Shown: positions 52,543 through 62,353, counted from the stretch's first letter. The stretch: 64,000 nucleotides of DNA from Rhodovarius crocodyli (GCF_004005855.1 NZ_SACL01000001.1:868001-932000), one strand, 5' to 3'. Notes: generated by a model not told the origin, from the sequence alone. Numbers and translations: made by a program.

Positions 52543-53511
52543 ATGCTGCCGCCGCGCGACAAGATCACCATCGGCTTTGCCCATGTGGCCTATAACTGCA
52601 AGGCGCGGCTGGATGCGCGCAACCTGGGCTTCCGCACGCTGGAGGCCCGCACCCGCGCCGAGCTGGACGCCATGCTGCCGGAGCTGGACGTGCTGTCCCT
52701 GTCGGGCATGTGGCGCAACGACATCCCGCCCCTGGCGCCCAAGCTGCGCTACGTGCAGTCCATGTCCGCCGGCACCGACCAGTATGACCGCGCGATCATG
52801 AAGGCCGCCGGCATCAGCCTGGCGAGTGCGGCCGGCGCCAACGCCAAGGCCGTCAGCGAGCACGCCATTTCCCTGATGCTGGCCATGACCCGCCGCCTGC
52901 CCGAAGCCCGCGACAACCAGCACAAGAAGTTCTGGCGCGGCATGCAGAGCGACTTCTGGACCCGCGAGGACGAGCTGGCCGGCAAGACGCTGATCGTGGT
53001 GGGCATGGGCCGCATCGGCGGGCGGCTGATCCGCCTGGCCAAGGCCTTCGAGATGCATGTGATCGGCGTGCGCGCCAACCCCGCCGCCGGCGCCGAGGGC
53101 GCGGACGAGGTGTTCGGCATGGACGCCCTGCCAGCCATCCTGCCGCGCGCGGACATGGTCGTGCTGGTCTGCCCGCTGACGCCCGAGACCACGGGGCTGA
53201 TGAACGCCACCACGCTGGCCGCGATGAAGCCCAGCGCCTATCTGATCAACTGCGCCCGCGGCAAGGTGTGCGACGAGGCGGAGCTGATCGCGGCGCTCGT
53301 CAGCGGCAAGATCAAGGGCGCGGCCCTGGACGTGACCGCCACCGAGCCCCTGCCCGAGACCAGCCCGCTCTGGACCCTGCCCAACGTCTTCATCACCCCG
53401 CACACGGGCGGCGAGACCTGCGTGTATGAGGACAATGTGCTGGACCTGCTGGTGGCGAACCTGGAGCGGGTGTGGGCGGGTGAGAGCACGCTGATCAATC
53501 AGATCGTGTAA
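52543..53511 (+). CDS. D-isomer-specific 2-hydroxyacid dehydrogenase
   Basis: 322 residues. The catalytic domain is in the N-terminal ~100; the Rossmann NAD(P) domain has VVGMGRIGGRLIRLAKAF. Catalytic Arg lies in INCARGKVCDEAEL, Glu in LDVTATEPLPETSPLW, His in FITPHTGGE. It reduces a 2-keto acid or oxidises a D-2-hydroxy acid; the exact substrate is unknown. The ATG at 52543 has GGGGAG six to eleven bases upstream. The first of three rightward genes with two Bug proteins. Confidence 0.92.
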   Translation: MLPPRDKITIGFAHVAYNCKARLDARNLGFRTLEARTRAELDAMLPELDVLSLSGMWRNDIPPLAPKLRYVQSMSAGTDQYDRAIMKAAGISLASAAGANAKAVSEHAISLMLAMTRRLPEARDNQHKKFWRGMQSDFWTREDELAGKTLIVVGMGRIGGRLIRLAKAFEMHVIGVRANPAAGAEGADEVFGMDALPAILPRADMVVLVCPLTPETTGLMNATTLAAMKPSAYLINCARGKVCDEAELIAALVSGKIKGAALDVTATEPLPETSPLWTLPNVFITPHTGGETCVYEDNVLDLLVANLERVWAGESTLINQIV

Positions 53512-53568
53512 ACGGTTGCGCCGGGGCCCCGGCTGGGCTGACATGCCTCCAACAAAACTGGAGGAATC

Positions 53569-54528
53569 ATGTTCACGCTCACCCGGCGCGCCCTGGGTGC
53601 GTCCGCGCTGCTGGCTACGCCGGCGCTGGCGCAAAGCGGCTTCCCCGCCCGCAACGTCACCATCGTCGTGCCCTTCGCGCCCGGCGGCAGCACGGATGTC
53701 GTCAGCCGCCTGATGGCGGAGCGCATGACCCAGACGCTGGGCCGCCCGGTGCAGGTGGAAAACCGCCCGGGCGCCAACACCGTCATCGGCGCCGAATACG
53801 TCGCCCGTGCCCAGCCCGACGGCTACACGCTGCTCATGTCCTCGGGCACGACGCTGACGATCAACCCGATCATCCAGCGCAACCTGCCCTACAGGATCGA
53901 GGATTTCTCCCCGATCAGCCTGGCGACGACATACCCCTTCGCCGTCATCGCGCGCCCGGATGGCCCGCGCAGCGTGCAGGAGCTGATCGACCGCGCCAAG
54001 GCGCGCCCCGGCACCATCACCTATGGCCATAACGGCCCCACCACGCTGACCAACGTGGCCATGCTGATGGTGCTGGAGAAGCTGGGCCTGCGCATGCAGG
54101 ACGTGACCTATCGCGGCGATGCGGCGGCGATGAACGACTTCGTGGCGGGGAACCTGGACTTGCTGGTGGTGGCCGGCAGCACGGCGGTGCCGGTGCAGCG
54201 CAACGGCCAGGGCCGCATCCTGGGCTGGACCAGCGCGCGCCGCATGCCGCAGACCCCGGACGTGCCGGCCTTCGCCGAATTCGCGCCGGGGCTGGAGGCG
54301 CTGAGCTGGTTCGGCCTGCTGGCCCCCGCCCGCACGCCCCAGAACGCCATCGACACCCTGCACAACGCCGCGAAGGAAGCCCTGACCGACGCCCGCCTGA
54401 AGGAGCGCCTGGACGCGGAGGCGCAGACCATCATCGGCAGCACGCCCGCCGAATTCGCCCAGTTCCTGTCGCAGCAGCAGGAGCTGTGGCGCCCCACTCT
54501 CGCGCGCATGGAAGTGCCGCTGAACTGA
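53569..54528 (+). CDS. Bug-family (TTT) substrate-binding protein (tandem copy 1)
   Basis: 319 residues. The signal peptide ends near ALAQS (residue ~21). TIVVPFAPGGSTDVVSRLMAERM, GRPVQVENRPGANTVIGAEYV, DGYTLLMSSGTT and VTYRGDAAAMNDFVAG follow. An AGGA site precedes the ATG at 53569. Tandem with the next gene, 17 bases away, and downstream of a hydroxyacid dehydrogenase, so a 2-hydroxy- or 2-keto-acid ligand is plausible but unproven. Confidence 0.92.
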   Translation: MFTLTRRALGASALLATPALAQSGFPARNVTIVVPFAPGGSTDVVSRLMAERMTQTLGRPVQVENRPGANTVIGAEYVARAQPDGYTLLMSSGTTLTINPIIQRNLPYRIEDFSPISLATTYPFAVIARPDGPRSVQELIDRAKARPGTITYGHNGPTTLTNVAMLMVLEKLGLRMQDVTYRGDAAAMNDFVAGNLDLLVVAGSTAVPVQRNGQGRILGWTSARRMPQTPDVPAFAEFAPGLEALSWFGLLAPARTPQNAIDTLHNAAKEALTDARLKERLDAEAQTIIGSTPAEFAQFLSQQQELWRPTLARMEVPLN

Positions 54529-54545
54529 TGACCCGAGGAAACGCC

Positions 54546-55517
54546 ATGCCCACCATCACCCGCCGCGCCGCGCTGTCCATCGCGGGCGCCACCCTTGCGG
54601 CCCCCGCGCTTGCCCAGGCCTGGCCCGCGCGCCCGGTGCGCTTCATCGTGCCCTATACCCCCGGCGGCACCACCGACATCGCGACGCGCCTGCTGGCGGA
54701 GCCACTGGGCCGCGCGCTGGGCCAGCCCGTGGTGGTGGAAAACCGCCCGGGCGCCAACAGCATCGTGGGGGCTGCCGCCACCGCCGGCGCGGCGCCTGAC
54801 GGCTACACCTTCGCCATGGTGCTGCCGGCCCATGCCGCCAACGCCACCATGCAGGCCGGCCGCCTGCCCTTCGACGTGCTGACCAGCTTCGCGCCCGTCA
54901 CGCTCATGGTCACCTCGCCGCTGGTGCTGGCCGGGGCGAAGCAGATCCCGGCGCAGGACCTGCGCGGCTACATGGAGTATGTCCGCCGCAATCCGGGGCG
55001 GGTGAACTACGGCTCCTCGGGCATCGGCGCCACGGCCCACATGGCCATGGAAATGCTGAAGATGAAGACCGGGCTGCAGATGGAGCACGTGCCCTATCGC
55101 GGCACCCAGCCGGCCCTGGCGGATTTGATGGCTGGGCATATCGGGCTGATGTTTGACACCATCTCGGGCCTCAAGCCGCATTTCGAGTCCGGGGCGATCC
55201 GCAACCTGGGCTTCTCGGCCGAGGCGCGCCCCAGCTTCGCGCCCGATGTGCCCACGCTCGCCGAGGCCGGGGTGCCCGACGTGATCGCCAGCACCTGGTG
55301 CATGGTGCTGGCCCCGGCCGGCACGCCCGCCGCCATCACGGAAAAGGTCGCCGCCGAAACCCACCGCATCGTGCGCGAGCCGGCCATGGCCGCGCGGCTG
55401 CATGATCTGGGCTTCATCCCCGAAGGCACCGACCCGGAACGCACCGCCAGCTTCCTGCGCAGCGAAGTGGAACGCTGGGGGGCGGTGATCCGCGCGGCGG
55501 ATATCAAGGCAGAGTAA
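54546..55517 (+). CDS. Bug-family (TTT) substrate-binding protein (tandem copy 2)
   Basis: 323 residues. A signal peptide with TRRAALSIAGATLAAPALAQA precedes RFIVPYTPGGTTDIATRLLAEPLG, GQPVVVENRPGANSIVGAAA, HVPYRGTQPALADLMAGHIG and DVPTLAEAGVP. It is related to the gene just upstream but clearly diverged, so not a recent duplicate. The ATG at 54546 has a GAGGAAA site. It ends at the three-hairpin terminator element E. Confidence 0.92.
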   Translation: MPTITRRAALSIAGATLAAPALAQAWPARPVRFIVPYTPGGTTDIATRLLAEPLGRALGQPVVVENRPGANSIVGAAATAGAAPDGYTFAMVLPAHAANATMQAGRLPFDVLTSFAPVTLMVTSPLVLAGAKQIPAQDLRGYMEYVRRNPGRVNYGSSGIGATAHMAMEMLKMKTGLQMEHVPYRGTQPALADLMAGHIGLMFDTISGLKPHFESGAIRNLGFSAEARPSFAPDVPTLAEAGVPDVIASTWCMVLAPAGTPAAITEKVAAETHRIVREPAMAARLHDLGFIPEGTDPERTASFLRSEVERWGAVIRAADIKAE

Positions 55518-55522
55518 TAAAC

Positions 55523-55642
55523 GTTCTTTTTTGTAAAAAAGAACCAAAAAATTTTTAATAATTAGCGGGATGGGGCCCTTCCCATCCCGTTCCGCGCAAA
55601 CTTGCAAAAGTATTTTTGCTTCTTTTTCTACAGAAAAAGAAG
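55523..55642. terminator. Three-hairpin bidirectional terminator-like repeat, copy E
   Basis: Between convergent stops (55517 and 55649). The first hairpin, GTTCTTTTTT with its complement (55523-55544, loop GT), is identical to copy D. The middle stem is CGGGATGGG with its complement (55566-55589, loop GCCCTT), a different sequence from copy D but again perfectly paired. The last is CTTCTTTTTC with its complement (55619-55642, loop TACA). The layout argues for terminator function in both directions. Confidence 0.78.
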
Positions 55643-55648
55643 GTTATT

Positions 55649-57079
55649 CTACTCCGCCGCGATCCGATCCGCCTGCAATTCCACCTGCACCGTGTCATAC
55701 GCCCGCAGATCCGCATACAGCCGCGGCAGATCCGCCTGGAACAGCCCGCGCGTGACGCCCGCCGCCACGCGGGGTGCCGCGATCGACATCGCGTTGATGC
55801 TGCTGCCGGCCGGGCCGAAGCTCATGGTGGTGCCGATGCCGAACAGGTGGATGTCGCGGATCCAGGGCGTCTCGCCGGGCACGCGCTCCTCGAAGCTGCT
55901 GTCGGCCGCCAGATAGGGGAACTGGCCCAGCCGCTCATTCGCTTCCTCGGGCGGCGGGGTGTAGCGGTCGTTCCAGGCGGCGATGTTGTGGGCGCACTCG
56001 GCCAGTTCAGGGCATAGGGCGGGGTCCATTTTCACGCCCGTGCCGGTGATGAGGAAATCCGCCGTGAAATCCCCGCGCGGGGTGCCCAGCACCACGCGGC
56101 CGCCCTCGATGCGCGCGGCCTCCCACGGGCGGCCGATATGCATGGTGAAGTTCGGGTGCGGCAGCACGCGGTTGTAGTGCTCCTGCGCGAAGCCCTCCCG
56201 CAGGCCCAGGATGTAGGACATGAAGCGCCAGCGCCATTCGTCCGGCATCTCACCCATATGGCGCAGGAAGCCCGCGAAGGTCAGCCAGCGATAGGGCTGC
56301 ACCACCATGGGCTCCACGCGGCGGCAGAACAGATGCACCTCGGCCGCGCCGTTCTCCAGCGCGACGGCGGCGTTGTCGAAGGCCGAGGCGCCGGCGCCCA
56401 GCACGGCCACCACCTTGCCGCGCAGGGCACGGAAGTCGATCTCCTCATTGGTGTGGGCGCGGAACTGTGCGGGCAGGGCCGCCAGGTGCGGCGGCATCCA
56501 CCAGCCGCCGACACCCTCCTGGCCCGTCGCGAGCACGATCTTGCGCGCGACCATCGGGCCCTCGCTGGTCTCGACATGCAGCGCGGGCAGGTCGTCGTCG
56601 GTGCGGGTGGGGGTGATGCGGCCGGCCGAGACGCCGTTGCGCACCGGGATCTGCGTGACGCGGCGGAACCACAGCAGGTAGTCGTTCCAATCTTCCTTCG
56701 GGATCCAGGTCAGCGCCTCCCAGCTCGGCAGGCCGTAGCGGGCCTCGTGCCAGGACTGGTAGGTGAGGGAGGGTGTCTTGAGATCGGGGCCGGTCTGGTC
56801 CTTCAGGCTGCGCAGGGCGCGCATGCGGGCATAGGTCACCCAGGGGCCCTCGCGCCCTTCGGCCGCGCGGTCGATGCACAGGATGTTGTCGACGCGGTCG
56901 CGCTTCAGCGCATGGGCCACCGCCAGGCCGCATTGCCCTGCGCCGATGACCAGCGCATCCAGCACCGGCACGCCGCGCGCGGTCTTGGCCTGCAGCCAGG
57001 GCGCACGGGGGTGGGCGGTCAGGTCGAGGTCACGGCGGACATCGGCTTCGAGTTCGGCGAGGTTGCGCGGTGCGGGCAT
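55649..57079 (-). CDS. FAD/NAD(P)-dependent monooxygenase-like flavoprotein
   Basis: 476 residues. The FAD Rossmann motif GAGQCG is at 46-51 and a second nucleotide motif GAGASA at 228-233, as in flavin-containing or Baeyer-Villiger-type monooxygenases. ATGQEGVGGWWMPP resembles the ATG-x(n)-P segment. DFLITGTGVKMDP and FGIGTTMSFGPAGSSINAM close the FAD domain. The typical FxGxxxHxxxW fingerprint is not evident, so the exact class is uncertain. Followed downstream by a convergent terminator; upstream gene is a LacI regulator in the same direction, 50 bases apart. Confidence 0.85.
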   Translation of the reverse strand: MPAPRNLAELEADVRRDLDLTAHPRAPWLQAKTARGVPVLDALVIGAGQCGLAVAHALKRDRVDNILCIDRAAEGREGPWVTYARMRALRSLKDQTGPDLKTPSLTYQSWHEARYGLPSWEALTWIPKEDWNDYLLWFRRVTQIPVRNGVSAGRITPTRTDDDLPALHVETSEGPMVARKIVLATGQEGVGGWWMPPHLAALPAQFRAHTNEEIDFRALRGKVVAVLGAGASAFDNAAVALENGAAEVHLFCRRVEPMVVQPYRWLTFAGFLRHMGEMPDEWRWRFMSYILGLREGFAQEHYNRVLPHPNFTMHIGRPWEAARIEGGRVVLGTPRGDFTADFLITGTGVKMDPALCPELAECAHNIAAWNDRYTPPPEEANERLGQFPYLAADSSFEERVPGETPWIRDIHLFGIGTTMSFGPAGSSINAMSIAAPRVAAGVTRGLFQADLPRLYADLRAYDTVQVELQADRIAAE

Positions 57080-57129
57080 GGCCGGAACCTACGCCCGGGC
57101 GCACGGGCGCCTCAACCGCCGGGGAAGTT

Positions 57130-58191
57130 TCAGGCGCCCGGCACGCGCGCCGAGCGCCGCACGATCAGGCGCCCGCGCAGCTGCACTGCCTCATCCGGCA
57201 GCGACGGGTCGCGGATGCGCGCCATCAGGATATCCAGCCCCCGGTGCACCATCGCCTGCAAGGGCTGCGCGATCGTGGTCAGCCCATAGGGCGGGTGGGA
57301 GGCGGCGGCGATGTTGTCGAAGGCCACCACCGAGATGTCCTCGGGCACGCGAATGCCGGCGATGCGCAGCGCGTCCATCGCACCCATGGCCATCACGTCA
57401 CTGATACCGAAGATCGCATCCGGGCGGCGGTTGGGGGGCAGCTTCGCGATCTCCTGCCCGCAGGCGAAGCCGCCGTCATAATGACCGCCGCCATCCATCC
57501 GCATGGCGGGCTCCAGGCCGAGCGCCGTCAGCTGCTCCACGAAGCCGCGCACGCGCTCCATGCCGGTGGAGCTGCGGGCCGGGGCCTGCACCATGGCGAT
57601 GCGCCTGTGCCCGCCCTCGACCAGGAAGCGCGCGAGTTCCCGCCCGCCCTCGGCATTGTCGCAGGCAACGGCGGAGGCATGCAGGCGGGGGATGCGGTTG
57701 ACCATCACCACCGGCACGCCGTTGGCGGCGCAGATGTTGACGGCGTTGGAGGACAGCTCGGCCGAGGTGATGATGCAGCCGTCGACCTGGTATTGCAGCA
57801 GGGCCTCGGCGGTGCGGTCCTCGATGGGGCCGCCGCCGGCATGCACGATCAGCAGCCGCATGCCGCGGGCCGCGGCCTGGGCGACCGCTTCTTCCAGCAG
57901 CTCGGAGTAGAACGGGTTCTGCACGGAGCCCAGCACGATGCCCAGCAGCCCGCTGCGGCCGGAGGACAGGGTGCGCGCGAAGGCGTTGGGCGTGTAGCCC
58001 GCCTTGGTCGCCAGGGCGGCGATGCGGTTGCGCGTCTCCTCCGAGATGCGCGGGTCGTTCTTCAGCGCGCGCGACACGGTGGAGGCCGAGACGCCCGCCA
58101 GCTGCGACAGGGTGACGATGGTGGCCCGGCCCTTGGAAGGGCTTTGGGACCGCGCACGGGGGATAGCGCCACGGGCGCTGGGAATTGCCAT
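57130..58191 (-). CDS. LacI-family transcriptional regulator
   Basis: 353 residues. The N-terminal HTH is TIVTLSQLAGVSASTVSRALKNDPRISEETRNRI with the hinge helix GYTPNAFARTLSSGRSG; the sugar-binding-like effector domain has IVLGSVQNPFYSELLEEAV, DGCIITSAELS and FDNIAAASHPPYGLTTI. The ATG at 58191 was chosen; one four codons upstream (58203) is also possible. It faces the LLM/Bug/AtuA cassette, and a 20-base palindrome with a central CG lies between them. Confidence 0.9.
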   Translation of the reverse strand: MAIPSARGAIPRARSQSPSKGRATIVTLSQLAGVSASTVSRALKNDPRISEETRNRIAALATKAGYTPNAFARTLSSGRSGLLGIVLGSVQNPFYSELLEEAVAQAAARGMRLLIVHAGGGPIEDRTAEALLQYQVDGCIITSAELSSNAVNICAANGVPVVMVNRIPRLHASAVACDNAEGGRELARFLVEGGHRRIAMVQAPARSSTGMERVRGFVEQLTALGLEPAMRMDGGGHYDGGFACGQEIAKLPPNRRPDAIFGISDVMAMGAMDALRIAGIRVPEDISVVAFDNIAAASHPPYGLTTIAQPLQAMVHRGLDILMARIRDPSLPDEAVQLRGRLIVRRSARVPGA

Positions 58192-58567
58192 GCCTTCGCG
58201 CATAGCGGGCTTTGCATGGCATGAAAAGCACAATGCGCGGCCATGGCATGGAGCGCGCAAACATAATGCAAATTCGTGCCTGATTTTGCACTGACCACGT
58301 GCTGCACCGCCGCAGAACATGAGGGTTCAGCTTGTGCGAACGATAGCACAAATTATCTGGACAGCCTGCCGCGTCATCCCTAGTGTCGGCGCCAAGCGGG
58401 CATGCATACGCCGCGCATCACGGAGGAAAACGGGCCAACCCCGAATGCCTCCGGCTGTGCCTGGCGCATGCACCCCCTCCCGCACCGCCCTTCGGCAGCA
58501 CTTCCTGCCGCAACAAGCACGATTGCCGCGCTTTTCGCGCAAACGTTACATCTACGGAGGAAACCAC
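58192..58567. other. 376-base divergent control region, lacI / LLM cassette
   Basis: No credible gene. It holds the LacI-type operator at 58332-58351 and, nearer lacI, a looser TGCAAA/TTTGCA inverted pair (around 58267-58290). The composition is notably less GC-rich than the genes, fitting promoters for both directions. A GGAGG ribosome site precedes the LLM ATG. Confidence 0.6.
58332..58351. promoter_or_regulatory. LacI-type operator
   Basis: TTGTGCGAACGATAGCACAA: outer arms TTGTGC/GCACAA are perfect and the centre of symmetry is C|G, the hallmark of LacI/GalR operators. It lies 217-236 bases upstream of the LLM start and 141-160 from lacI. Confidence 0.65.
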
Positions 58568-59950
58568 ATGCCGCAGGGAAAACCCCGCCAGATCAAAATG
58601 GTGGGCTTCATGCAGGCGCAGAACTGCTCCATCGCGCCCGGTTCCTGGCGCCACCCGGCCAACATGATGGACTTCCTGACGCCGGAGTATTTCCAGCGCA
58701 TCGGCCGCGTGCTGGAGGAAGGCAAGTTCCACCTGGCCTTCTTCGACGACCGCCTGGCCATGCCGGACATCTTCACCGACGACCACCGCGAAGCCGTGGA
58801 GAACGGCATCCGCGTGGTGAAGATGGACCCCATCTCCATCCTGACCGCCATCGGCATGGCGACAAAGCGGCTGGGCCTCGGGGCCACCTACTCCACCACC
58901 TATTACGAGCCGTTCCACGTGGCGCGCCTGTTCGCGACGCTGGACCTGATGACCAAGGGCCGCGCCGCCTGGAACGTCGTCACCTCCCTCAACAGCTCCG
59001 AGGCGGGGAATTTCGGCCGCACCGAGCACCTGGCCCATGACGAGCGCTATGAGCGCGCCGATGAGTTCGTCGAGGTCGTGCTGGGCCACTGGGACAGCTG
59101 GGAGGACGGCGCGCTGATCATGGACAAGGCCAGCGGGCGCTTCGCCGATGGCTCCAAGGTTCATGCGCTGCGGCACCAGGGCAAGTATTTCAGCAGCCGC
59201 GGGCCGCTGTCGGTCCCGCGCTCCCCCCAGGGCCATCCGGTGCTGATCCAGGCCGGGCAAAGCGGCCGGGGCCGCCAGTTCGCCGGGCGCTGGGGTGAGC
59301 TGATCTTCGTGGTCTATCCCAACCTCGCGGCCGGAAAGGCGCAGTATGCCGCGCTGAAGCAGGCCGTGGCGGACGCAGGCCGCGACCCCGCCAGCGTGAA
59401 CGTGGCCCCCGCCTGCTATGTCTGCGTGGCCGAGACGCGCGCGGCGGCGGAGGAGAAGCGCGAATACATCCGGGCGCTCGCCAAGCCGATCGACGCGCTG
59501 GTGCTGCTGTCCGAGGCGCTGAACTTCGACTTCGGCTCCAAGGACCTCGATTCCGAATTCACGGATGAGGAGCTGAAGCGCATCTCCTGGACCGGCTTCC
59601 GGGACCGGGTGGTGATGCTCTCGGGCAAGGCGAACCCCACCGTGCGGGACTTCGTGCATTTCTCCGGGCGCGGCACGATCGGCGAGTTCCCGATCTTCTG
59701 CGGCACGCCCCAGGACGTGGCCGACCAGATGGAGGAATGGTTCACCACCCCCGCCTGCGACGGCTTCGTGCTGGCGGCCACCCACACGCCCGGCGCCTTC
59801 GAGGATTTCACCCGATACGTGGTGCCCGAGCTGCAGCGGCGCGGCCTGTATCACCAGGACTACGCGGGCGACACGCTGCGCGAGAACCTGGGCCTGCCCA
59901 AGCCCGCCGCCGGCGACTGGCGCCTGGTGAAGCCGCGCAGCGCGGCCTGA
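58568..59950 (+). CDS. LLM-class flavin-dependent monooxygenase (NtaA/SnaA/DszA family)
   Basis: 460 residues. GSWRHPANMMDFL, FHLAFFDDRLAM, ATYSTTYYEPFHVARLFATLD, KGRAAWNVVTSLNSSEAGNFG and HPVLIQAGQSGRGRQFAGRW are the family segments, matching FMNH2-dependent NTA/pristinamycin/dibenzothiophene monooxygenases. It is more distant from the two other LLM genes of the window than they are from each other. The ATG at 58568 follows GGAGG; an upstream extension has no homology. First gene of a cassette with Bug, AtuA-like and DUF4387 genes; no flavin reductase nearby. Confidence 0.92.
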   Translation: MPQGKPRQIKMVGFMQAQNCSIAPGSWRHPANMMDFLTPEYFQRIGRVLEEGKFHLAFFDDRLAMPDIFTDDHREAVENGIRVVKMDPISILTAIGMATKRLGLGATYSTTYYEPFHVARLFATLDLMTKGRAAWNVVTSLNSSEAGNFGRTEHLAHDERYERADEFVEVVLGHWDSWEDGALIMDKASGRFADGSKVHALRHQGKYFSSRGPLSVPRSPQGHPVLIQAGQSGRGRQFAGRWGELIFVVYPNLAAGKAQYAALKQAVADAGRDPASVNVAPACYVCVAETRAAAEEKREYIRALAKPIDALVLLSEALNFDFGSKDLDSEFTDEELKRISWTGFRDRVVMLSGKANPTVRDFVHFSGRGTIGEFPIFCGTPQDVADQMEEWFTTPACDGFVLAATHTPGAFEDFTRYVVPELQRRGLYHQDYAGDTLRENLGLPKPAAGDWRLVKPRSAA

Positions 59951-60016
59951 CCCCATCGCCGCGCGGTGGGCCTGCCGCGCGGCGCCAAACACAAAAAACC
60001 TACCGGGATAACGTCC

Positions 60017-60976
60017 ATGAACATCACCCGCCGTGCCGCCTTCGCGGCCACCCTTGCGCCGCTTGCGGCGCCGGCCCTGGCCCAGGATGCCTGGCCCAGC
60101 CGCACCGTCCGCATCGTCGTGCCCTATGCCCCCGGCGGCGGCACCGATGTGACCACCCGCGCCCTGGCCGAGGCCATGGGCAGCCGCACCGGCCATGGCT
60201 TCGTGGTGGAGAACCGCGCGGGCGCCAATGGCGTGGTCGGCACCGAGGCCGTGGCCCGTGCCACCCCCGATGGCTACACCTTCGGCGCGCAGACCAGCAC
60301 GCACATCATGGCGCGCCAGCTGGTGAACCTGCCCTATGACCCCGTGACCGACTTCCAGCTGGTGTCGCTGATGGCGCGCTATCCGCTGGTGATGATGGCC
60401 AGCAACCGCGCGCCCTTCCAGGACATCCGGGGCATGCTGGAACAGGCCCGCAATACCCCGGGCGGCATGGCGCAGGGCACGTCCGACGCGCAGTCCAGCT
60501 TCGCCGCGCGCAACTTCGCCAAGCGGGCGAACATCGAGCTGAACGAGGTGCCCTATCGCGGCAGCGGCGCCTATCTGGCGGATCTGACCGCCGGCCACCT
60601 GCCCATGGCCTGGGGCAGCCCCGCCACCGCCCGCGCCCTGGTGCAGTCCGGGCAGATCCGCCTGATCGGCGTCACCTCTCCCGAACGGTCGCCCTTCCTG
60701 CCGGATGTGCCCACGCTGAGGGAAGCGGGCGTGACCGGGGCCGACTTCATCGGCTGGTTCGGCCTGCTGGCCCCCGCCCGCACCCCCACCGAGATCACCA
60801 GCAAGTTCAACCAGGCACTGAACGAGATCATCGCGACCCCGGCGATGCGCGAGCGCTATGCCAGCCTCGGCAACGAGTTCGCGCCGATGAACCTGGAGCA
60901 GCTCGCGACCCTGATGCGTGAGGACGACGCGCGCTGGATCGCCGCCGCCCGCGAAGGCCTGATCACCCGCCAGTAA
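60017..60976 (+). CDS. Bug-family (TTT) substrate-binding protein
   Basis: 319 residues. The signal peptide (MNITRRAAFAATLAPLAAPA) ends near ALAQD. RIVVPYAPGGGTDVTTRALAEAMG, VVENRAGANGVVGTEAVA, EVPYRGSGAYLADLTAGHLP and LPDVPTLREAGV follow. The ATG at 60017 is preferred over an upstream in-frame ATG (59966). 66 bases after the LLM gene and 11 before the AtuA-like gene, so it probably delivers the cassette's substrate. Confidence 0.92.
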   Translation: MNITRRAAFAATLAPLAAPALAQDAWPSRTVRIVVPYAPGGGTDVTTRALAEAMGSRTGHGFVVENRAGANGVVGTEAVARATPDGYTFGAQTSTHIMARQLVNLPYDPVTDFQLVSLMARYPLVMMASNRAPFQDIRGMLEQARNTPGGMAQGTSDAQSSFAARNFAKRANIELNEVPYRGSGAYLADLTAGHLPMAWGSPATARALVQSGQIRLIGVTSPERSPFLPDVPTLREAGVTGADFIGWFGLLAPARTPTEITSKFNQALNEIIATPAMRERYASLGNEFAPMNLEQLATLMREDDARWIAAAREGLITRQ

Positions 60977-60987
60977 GGACACGGACC

Positions 60988-62352
60988 TTGAAGGAATATC
61001 GCCTTCTCTCGACCAGCGGCATCCTCGGCTACGGCTATGCCGAGGAATCGCTGAAGATCGGCATGGAGCGGCAGCCGCATGTGATCGGCGCCGATGCCGG
61101 CAGCACCGACCCCGGCCCGTTCTACCTGGGCAACGGCACCAGCTTCACCTCCCGCCTCGCGGTGAAGCGCGACCTGCGGCTGATGCTGATCGCGGCGCGC
61201 GCCGCCAAGATTCCCTGCATCATCGGCACCTCCGGCGGGGCGGGCGGTGAGCCGCATCTGGAATGGCAGGCCGAGATCGTGCGCGAGATCGCGCGGGAGG
61301 AGAAACTCTCCTTCAAGATGGCGCTGATCCATGCCGAGCCCGACCGCGAGGACCTGGTGGCGCGCGCCGCCGCCGGGCTGACCAGGCCGCTGGCCAACAT
61401 GCCGGAGCTGGACGCCGACCGCATCCGCCGCGCCAAGCGCATCGTGGCCATGATGGGCCCCGAGCCCTTCATCAAGGCGCTGGACGCGGGCGCGGAAGTC
61501 ATCCTGGCCGGCCGCAGCAGCGACCCCGCGCAATGGGCCGCCGCCGCCATCCGCGCCGGCATGGACCCCGCCCCCAGCTGGTACGCCGGCAAGATGCTGG
61601 AATGCGGCGCCGAGCCCACCACGCCCAAGGAGCCGGACTGCCTGCTGGTCACGATCAAGGACGACTACCTGATCTGCGAGCCGCCGAACCCGATCCGCCG
61701 CTGCACGCCGCTGTCGGTCGCGAACTTCGCCCTGCATGAGAATTCCAGCCCCATCCACCATGTGGAGCCGGGCGGGCTGCTCGATACGTCGAAGGTCAGC
61801 TTCGACATCGAGACCGAGCGCGCGGTGCGCGTCAGCGGCATGACCTGGACGCCCCGCCCCTATACCGTGAAGCTGGAAGGCGTGGAGCTGGCGGGCTTCC
61901 GCGCCATCACCATCTGCGGCACGCGCGACCCGGTGCTGATCAGCCAGATCGACAGCTACCTCGACACCCACCGCACCAAGGTGCAGGCCAAGGCCGCGGC
62001 CTTCGGCGTGCCGGCCGACAGCTACACCATGGTTGTGCGCACCTATGGCAAGGATGGCGTGATGGCGGATTGGGAACCCATCAAGCAGATCACCAGCCAT
62101 GAGCTGGGCTTCGTGATCGAGGTGGTGGCCCAGGACCAGGACACGGCCAACGCCGTGATCGCCATGGCCCGCACCAGCATGCTGCACGCGGACTTCCCCG
62201 GCCGCCTATGCAAGGAAGGCAACATGGCCTTCCCCTTCTCGCCGTCCGACATCGAACTGGGCCCGATGTACCAGTTCAGCGTGTTCCACACCCTGGCGCC
62301 GAAGGACCCGTGCGAGCTGTTCCCCATCGAATACGAAACCGTCAGGAACTGA
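60988..62352 (+). CDS. AtuA-like (DUF1446) protein
   Basis: 454 residues resembling the acyclic terpene utilisation AtuA/DUF1446 family: IGADAGSTDPGPFYLGNG, GTSGGAGGEPHLEWQAEIV, LAGRSSDPAQWAAAAIRAG and SVFHTLAPKDPCELFPIEY. The biochemical role of the family is not settled. The start is a TTG at 60988 with AAGGA eight bases upstream; no ATG fits. The paired DUF4387 gene begins two bases after its stop, as is usual for this protein pair. Confidence 0.82.
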   Translation: MKEYRLLSTSGILGYGYAEESLKIGMERQPHVIGADAGSTDPGPFYLGNGTSFTSRLAVKRDLRLMLIAARAAKIPCIIGTSGGAGGEPHLEWQAEIVREIAREEKLSFKMALIHAEPDREDLVARAAAGLTRPLANMPELDADRIRRAKRIVAMMGPEPFIKALDAGAEVILAGRSSDPAQWAAAAIRAGMDPAPSWYAGKMLECGAEPTTPKEPDCLLVTIKDDYLICEPPNPIRRCTPLSVANFALHENSSPIHHVEPGGLLDTSKVSFDIETERAVRVSGMTWTPRPYTVKLEGVELAGFRAITICGTRDPVLISQIDSYLDTHRTKVQAKAAAFGVPADSYTMVVRTYGKDGVMADWEPIKQITSHELGFVIEVVAQDQDTANAVIAMARTSMLHADFPGRLCKEGNMAFPFSPSDIELGPMYQFSVFHTLAPKDPCELFPIEYETVRN

Positions 62353-62353
62353 G

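Noticed and set aside
58319-58567. N-terminal extension of the LLM gene (open frame from 58319)
   Set aside because: It would overlap the LacI operator, has no family similarity, and the ATG at 58568 has a GGAGG site.
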